Positions 59,469-64,000 of a DNA stretch of 64,000 nt are shown here, in pieces. Location: positions 1,364,001 to 1,428,000 of the forward strand of contig CBDESM010000003.1 of assembly GCA_965242485.1 (NCBI GenBank), written 5' to 3'. The position numbers were made by a program, and so were the translations under genes. Every line of letters starts with the position of its first letter. The stretch's first letter is position 1. The notes below the pieces were generated by a model. That model saw nothing but the letters and a program-made list of their open reading frames with translations, was not told the origin of the DNA and did not search any database. The DNA comes from CBDESM01 sp965242485. Lineage in GTDB: Bacteria > Chloroflexota > Dehalococcoidia > Bin125.

Positions 59469-60725
59469 TCAGTCTTCCCAGCGGCGCAGGAGCACCGCCG
59501 CGTTGTGGCCGCCGAGGCCGACGGAGAGCGAGAGGGCGGCGTCGCCGTCGAACCCGCGCGCCTGGTTGGGCACGTAGTCGAGGTCGCAGTCGGGGTCGGG
59601 CGTCTCGTAGTTGAGCGTCGGGGGGGCGAGGCCGTGCTTGAGGGCGAGCGCGCAGGCGATCACTTCGAGCGCGCCCGACGCGCCCATCATGTGGCCGGTC
59701 GCGGGCTTGATCGAGGAGATCGCCAGCTGTTCGGCGTGGCCGGGGAAGAGCCGCTTGAGGGCGGCGGTCTCGACGCGGTCGCCGATTTTGGTGGCGGTGC
59801 CGTGGGTGTTGACGTAGCCGACCTGGGCGGGCTCGATGCCGGATTCGCCGAGCGCCTGCTCGACGGCGCTGATGATGCCGCGGCCGTGGGCTTCGGGCTG
59901 GGCCATGTCGTGGGCGTCGTTGGCGCTGCCGCCGCCGACCACTTCGGCGTAGATGCGGGCGCCCCGTTCGCGGGCGGATTCGAGCTCCTCGATCAGGAGG
60001 GCGGCGGCGCCCTCGCCGGGCACGAAGCCGCTGCGGTGGAGGTCGTAGGGGCGGCAGGATTCGGAGACGGGCTCGGCGGGCTGGGCGAGCACGCCCATGC
60101 GCTCGAAGCAGGCGTGGAAGAGGGGCAGGATGATCGCCTCGCTGCCGCCGACGATCAGGGCGTCGGCGCGGCCGGCCTGGATGTGGAGCATGCCGTCGGC
60201 GACGGCGTTGGCGCCGGTGGCGCAGGCGCTGGTGGGCGAGTAGTTGGGCCCGGCCGCGCCGGACTGGATCGCGAGGTGGCCGCTGGCGGCGTCGGCGATC
60301 AGGTTGGGCATGGCGAAGGGGGAGACGCGCCGCGCGCCGCGCGCGTCCAGCGTCGCCTGCCAGTTGACGACCAGTTCCATACCGCCGCCGCCGGAGCCGA
60401 AGATCACGCCGACCCGGTTGCGGTTGTCGTCGTCGATCTCGAGCCCGGAGTCGGCCAGCGCCTCGAGCCCGGCGGCGACGCCGTACTGCGCGTTGAGGTC
60501 CATGTGCCGCAGCGCCTTGGCGTCGGGCAGCACGGACTCGGCGTCCCAATCGCGGACCTGGGCGGCGAGCGGGACCTTGAAGTTGAACTCGGAGGGATCG
60601 AAGCGGTCGAGCCGGGCGACGCCGCTTTCGCCGCCGATCAGGGCGGACCAGGTGGAGTCGAGGTCGTTGCCGACGGGCGTGACCGCGCCCATCCCGGTGA
60701 TGACGACGCGGCGGTCGGGGCTCAC
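59469..60725 (-). CDS. fabF: 3-oxoacyl-[ACP] synthase II (first copy)
   Basis: 418 residues of the KAS family. Cys in TSACATGANAV, His in HGTATKIGD and Lys/His in KPATGHMMGASG form the active site. GTG start overlaps the fabD stop by 4 bases (GTGA), so the two are translationally coupled. Together with the following copy it gives a tandem condensing-enzyme pair within the fab operon. Confidence 0.93.
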   Translation of the reverse strand: MSPDRRVVITGMGAVTPVGNDLDSTWSALIGGESGVARLDRFDPSEFNFKVPLAAQVRDWDAESVLPDAKALRHMDLNAQYGVAAGLEALADSGLEIDDDNRNRVGVIFGSGGGGMELVVNWQATLDARGARRVSPFAMPNLIADAASGHLAIQSGAAGPNYSPTSACATGANAVADGMLHIQAGRADALIVGGSEAIILPLFHACFERMGVLAQPAEPVSESCRPYDLHRSGFVPGEGAAALLIEELESARERGARIYAEVVGGGSANDAHDMAQPEAHGRGIISAVEQALGESGIEPAQVGYVNTHGTATKIGDRVETAALKRLFPGHAEQLAISSIKPATGHMMGASGALEVIACALALKHGLAPPTLNYETPDPDCDLDYVPNQARGFDGDAALSLSVGLGGHNAAVLLRRWED

Positions 60726-61738
60726 TTGGGGATGCCGTCGCTCTTGTCGGGGTAGTCGCGGGCGCGGAGGCCGGCATCGTCGTCGGAGACGGGGAAGGTC
60801 CAGGCGCTGCGGGCGATGCGGCGGACCAGCTTGGAGAGCACGTCGCCCGGGCCGGCTTCGACGAACAGGGTCGCGCCGCTGGCCGCCATCGTCTTGACGG
60901 CGGACTGCCACTGCACGGGCGCGGTCAGCGCGTCGGCGATCTCGGTCCGCAGCTGCGCGCCGGAGTGGATCAGGCCGCCGCTGATGTTGCTGGCGACCGG
61001 CACGCGCGGGTCGCTCCACTTGATCGCGTCGACGGCGTGCTGGAACTGCGACTGCGCGCCGCTCATCAGGGGCGAATGGGAGGCGATCGAGATCGGCAGG
61101 CGGACGACGCGGCGGGCGCCGTGGTCTTCGGCGGCCCGCATCAGCCGGCGCAGCGGGGCTTCGTCGCCGGAGACGACGGTTTGGCCGGGGCAGTTGTCGT
61201 TGGCGACGACGATGGTGCCCTCCGCGGCCGCCTCGCCGACGAGGCGGCGGAGGACGCGGTCGCGCAGGCCGATGATCGAGGCCATGCCGCCGGGCCGCAG
61301 CGAATCGGCGTCGCGCATCACCTCGCCGCGCCTGCGGACGAGCTGGAGGGCCTCGTCGAACCCGATCGCGTGGGCGGAGAAGGCGGCCGTGATCTGGCCC
61401 ATCGAGTGGCCGGCCACGGCGACGGGGGCGAAGCGCCGGCCGGCGTCGGCCCAGCGGTCGGCAAGGGCGTGCAGCCAAGCGGCGCTGGCGACGAAGATCG
61501 CGGGCTGCGAATGCTCGGTGTCGTTGAGCCGCTCTTCGGGGCCCTCTTCGATGATCTGCAGCAGGTCGTAATCGAGCACCTCGTTGGCGCGCTGGAACCA
61601 CTGGCCGGCCTGCGGCTCGACCTCGAGGATCTTGCCGGCCATGCCGAGCGATTGCGAGCCCTGCCCGGGGAAGAGCAGGGTGAACTGGTCGTCGTCAGCC
61701 GGCGCGTCGGGCGCGGCTGCTGCGGCATCGGATTGCAT
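60722..61738 (-). CDS. fabD: Malonyl-CoA-[ACP] transacylase
   Basis: 338 residues; moves malonyl from CoA to ACP. Motifs: FPGQGSQSLGM, catalytic Ser in GHSMGQ, and catalytic His in SHSPLM. An Ala-rich N-terminal leader of about 18 residues precedes the fold. It is separated from upstream fabG by 135 bases that may hold a promoter (a TACCAT box near 61810), so fabD-fabF-fabF-acpP may be expressed partly on their own. Confidence 0.93.
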   Translation of the reverse strand: MQSDAAAAAPDAPADDDQFTLLFPGQGSQSLGMAGKILEVEPQAGQWFQRANEVLDYDLLQIIEEGPEERLNDTEHSQPAIFVASAAWLHALADRWADAGRRFAPVAVAGHSMGQITAAFSAHAIGFDEALQLVRRRGEVMRDADSLRPGGMASIIGLRDRVLRRLVGEAAAEGTIVVANDNCPGQTVVSGDEAPLRRLMRAAEDHGARRVVRLPISIASHSPLMSGAQSQFQHAVDAIKWSDPRVPVASNISGGLIHSGAQLRTEIADALTAPVQWQSAVKTMAASGATLFVEAGPGDVLSKLVRRIARSAWTFPVSDDDAGLRARDYPDKSDGIPK

Positions 61739-61873
61739 CGGGCATCCAGCTCCGCCGGCACGCGGCCGGCGCGCGGGGCAGGGGCCCCGTTCGGTATTCG
61801 GCGCGTTAATGGTACATCGCGCAGCGCTATCGGTACGGCCGATTCCGCCCCGCCGCGGCCCGCGGGGAACGGG
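61739..61873 (-). promoter_or_regulatory. fabG-fabD intergenic region, possible promoter
   Basis: 135 bases with a relative AT patch (ATGTACCATTAACG on the minus strand, around 61805-61820), the only such patch in the operon. It could hold the fabD promoter. No known fatty-acid regulator operator recognised. Confidence 0.3.
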
Positions 61874-62635
61874 TCAGGACATGACCATGCCGCCGTCGAC
61901 GTTGAGCGTCTGCCCGGTGATGTAGGCGGCCCGGTCGGAGGCGAGGAACGCGACCAGGGGCGCGACGTCGGCGGGGTCGCCCAGGCGTTCGAGCGGGATC
62001 TGGGCGAGCACGCCGGCGACCTGCTCTTCGGTCAGGTCGGCGGTGATGTCGGTGCGGATGAAGCCGGGCGCGACGAGGTTGGCGGTGATGCCGCGGGAGC
62101 CGAGCTCGCGCGCGAGCGATTTGGTCATCCCCGCCAGCCCGGCCTTGGCGGCGGCGTAGTTGACCTGGCCGGCGTTGCCCATGATTCCGATCACGGAGCC
62201 GATCGTGATGATCCGGCCCCAGCGGGCGCGCATCATCCCGCGCAGGCAGGCGCGCGTGACCAGGAAGGAGCCGGTCAGGTTGGTCGCGAGCACGGCGGCC
62301 CAGTCGTCGTCCTTCATCCGCATCGCCAGCATGTCCTGCGTGATGCCGGCGTTGTTGACGAGGATCGCCGGCGCGTCGAGCCGTTCCTTGACCGCGTCGA
62401 TCATCGCGACCACCTGTTCCGGGTCGGAGACGTCGGCCCGCACGGCGAATGCGCCGCGGCCGAGCGCGCGGATCGCCGCCGCCGCTTCTTCGGCGGCGGC
62501 CTCCGAGCTCGCGTAGTTGACCGCGACGTCGGCCCCCTGCGCGGCGAGCTCCAGCGCGATCGCGCGGCCGATGCCGCGCGAAGCGCCGGTGACCAGCGCC
62601 GTTTTGCCCTCGAGCGGGTGCTGCGGTTCCGTCAT
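61874..62635 (-). CDS. fabG: 3-oxoacyl-[ACP] reductase
   Basis: 253-residue SDR reducing 3-oxoacyl-ACP with NADPH. TGASRGIG, NNAGIT, catalytic Ser in TIGSVIGIMGN, YAAAK and APGFIRTD match FabG closely, better than the other SDRs in the window. First gene of the fab operon. A TAGCCT box about 20 bases upstream (minus strand, near 62656) is its likely -10; the region is shared with the divergent amt gene. Confidence 0.93.
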   Translation of the reverse strand: MTEPQHPLEGKTALVTGASRGIGRAIALELAAQGADVAVNYASSEAAAEEAAAAIRALGRGAFAVRADVSDPEQVVAMIDAVKERLDAPAILVNNAGITQDMLAMRMKDDDWAAVLATNLTGSFLVTRACLRGMMRARWGRIITIGSVIGIMGNAGQVNYAAAKAGLAGMTKSLARELGSRGITANLVAPGFIRTDITADLTEEQVAGVLAQIPLERLGDPADVAPLVAFLASDRAAYITGQTLNVDGGMVMS

Positions 62636-62778
62636 CGCCAGCCTCCAGTTGCGAGGCTACCAGCGCTCCGGCGGCCGGCGAATTCATATGGGCGTAACAT
62701 CCCTCGCGACGGCGCTCGCGAAACTACGCGCAACTGGTCATCGCCCGCTCGGACGGCGGGCTCGCGGGGGAATGGCGC

Positions 62779-64000
62779 ATGGACGGACTCAACTCGGGCG
62801 ACACTGCTTGGATCCTGGTTTCGGCGGCCTTGGTGCTGCTGATGACGCCGGGCTTGGCCTTCTTCTACTCCGGCTTGGTCCGCACCAAGAGCGCGGCCGC
62901 GACGATCATGCAGTCGTTCATCATGATCGGCGTCGTCACCATCGTCTGGGTGCTGTGGGGCTACTCGCTCGCCTTCGGCAACGACGTCGGCGGCTTCGTC
63001 GGCGACCTGAGCAAGTTCGGGCTGCGCGGCGTCAACGGGGCGCTTTCCGGCAGCATCCCCGAGCTGGTCTTCATGGCCTTCCAGCTGATGTTCGCGATCA
63101 TCACGCCGGCGCTGATCACGGGTGCCTTCGTGGAGCGCATCCGCTTCAGCGCGCTGCTCGTCTTCACGGTCGCCTGGGTGACGCTGGTCTACGCGCCGCT
63201 CTGCCACTGGGTCTGGGCCGACGGCGGCTGGCTGCTCGACTTGGGCGCGGCCGACTTCGCCGGCGGCACGGTGGTCCACATCAACGCGGGCGCGGCCGCT
63301 TTGGCCGGCGCGCTCTTCGTCGGCCGCCGGCGCGACAGCGTGGCGGAGACCGACCCGCACGACATCTCGAAGGTCGTGCTGGGCACCGGGCTGCTCTGGT
63401 TCGGCTGGTTCGGCTTCAACGCCGGCTCGGCACTGGTCGCCGACGGCGGGGCCGCCAACGCCTTCGTGCAGACGCAGATTTCCGCCGCCTCGGCCGCCGT
63501 CGTCTGGACCTTGCTCCAGTGGAAGATCTCCGGCCATCCCTCGATCGTCGGCGCGGCCACCGGAGCCGTCGCCGGCCTCGTCGCCATCACGCCCGCGGCC
63601 GGGTTCGTCGGCGTGGTCGGCTGGGGCGACGGCTATCTCGACGCCTTCCCGTCCTTGCTCATCGGTGCCGGCGCCGCCGTGATCGGCTTCTATGCGATCC
63701 GCGCCTTCCACCGATTACACGACATGGACGACACGCTGGACGTCTTCGCCGTGCACGGGATGTGCGGGATCTGGGGCGCGCTCGCGACCGGCATCTTCGC
63801 CGAGCCGGTGATCGGGGGCGTGAGCGGGATCATCGACGGCTCCTTCGATCTGCTCTGGCGCCAGATCGTCGGCATCGTCGCCGCCTTCGCCTGGTCCGCG
63901 GCGCTTTCGATCGGCCTCTTCTGGCTGATCGGCAAGGTCATTCCACTGCGGGTCTCCGCCGCCGACGAGGTGCGCGGGCTCGACCAGAGCACGCACAACG
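62779..64000 (+). CDS. amt: Ammonium transporter, 3' end outside window
   Basis: At least 407 residues; the frame is open to the right edge and ends in GLDQSTHN, close to the usual Amt C-terminus, so only a few residues are missing. Eleven or so transmembrane helices. Typical Amt segments: LMTPGLAFFYSGLVR near residue 20, the pore histidines in HINAG-type (VVHINAGAAALAG) and VHGMCGIWGALATGIF, and WFGWFGFNAGSA. ATG at 62779 follows GGGGGAA. No glnK gene is seen in the window. AT-richer TAACAT near 62694 may be the -10. Confidence 0.92.
   Translation, partial: MDGLNSGDTAWILVSAALVLLMTPGLAFFYSGLVRTKSAAATIMQSFIMIGVVTIVWVLWGYSLAFGNDVGGFVGDLSKFGLRGVNGALSGSIPELVFMAFQLMFAIITPALITGAFVERIRFSALLVFTVAWVTLVYAPLCHWVWADGGWLLDLGAADFAGGTVVHINAGAAALAGALFVGRRRDSVAETDPHDISKVVLGTGLLWFGWFGFNAGSALVADGGAANAFVQTQISAASAAVVWTLLQWKISGHPSIVGAATGAVAGLVAITPAAGFVGVVGWGDGYLDAFPSLLIGAGAAVIGFYAIRAFHRLHDMDDTLDVFAVHGMCGIWGALATGIFAEPVIGGVSGIIDGSFDLLWRQIVGIVAAFAWSAALSIGLFWLIGKVIPLRVSAADEVRGLDQSTHN

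Noticed and set aside
1..64000. tRNA, rRNA or known riboswitch genes
   Set aside because: No cloverleaf-like, rRNA or riboswitch core sequence was recognised by eye; tRNAscan-SE and Infernal/Rfam would settle this.

Overview
The window is GC-rich, gene-dense bacterial DNA. The housekeeping block is ispG, a small membrane protein, proS, nusA, ylxR, a short infB (619 codons), rbfA and truB, facing a fatty-acid synthesis operon. Together with luciferase-like (LLM) flavin enzymes, many short-chain dehydrogenases and CoA-transferases, this points to a Chloroflexota-type bacterium, perhaps SAR202/Dehalococcoidia-like. That assignment is inference; a high-GC Actinomycetota is the main alternative. 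Several genes have a TANNNT-like -10 box exactly 6 nt before the start codon, so leaderless mRNAs are probably common.

Layout. 1-5.2 kb: a metallo-beta-lactamase-fold hydrolase (cut by the left edge), an unknown partner, then ilvB-ilvN-ilvC (common steps of branched-chain amino acid synthesis) behind a structured 5' leader. 5.2-7.6 kb: a remnant of an Xre/ImmA-like gene, a PH-domain membrane protein and a secreted zincin whose 3' two thirds are strikingly AT-rich. 7.6-25.4 kb: catabolic and redox genes (two LLM oxidoreductases, an acyl-CoA carboxyltransferase, a zinc-type dehydrogenase, a HAD hydrolase, three SDRs, an MFS carrier, an amidohydrolase) mixed with toxin-antitoxin-like loci (Panacea; DUF433 plus PIN-like; a PIN gene between two near-identical unknown genes) and a tandem pair of secreted repeat proteins.

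25.4-30 kb: a single-chain restriction-modification candidate with a 16-G tract just upstream of its catalytic NPPF motif. Beside it lies a broken second copy of its 5' end, split by a 951-bp AT-rich insertion flanked by CACT. 30-39.6 kb: an amino-acid dehydrogenase, a double thioredoxin-fold protein, a split ThDP decarboxylase, an FAH-family hydrolase, an orphan solute-binding lipoprotein and a double CoA-transferase. 39.7-47.3 kb is a second accessory island: a DNA methyltransferase fused to an HNH nuclease, two small AT-richer genes, a low-complexity secreted protein, a decayed IS481-type transposase, and a five-gene array of DUF1828/DUF1829-like proteins with a second repeated gene family. 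47.3-64 kb is mostly core: uppP, a nitroreductase, ispG, proS, the nusA-ylxR-infB-rbfA-truB operon, then fabG-fabD-fabF-fabF-acpP-cupin on the minus strand and an ammonium transporter cut by the right edge.

The strongest candidates for undescribed biology are the phase-variable-looking RM gene with its interrupted duplicate, the PIN gene bracketed by duplicated partner genes, and the DUF1828/partner array. No tRNA, rRNA or CRISPR array was seen.
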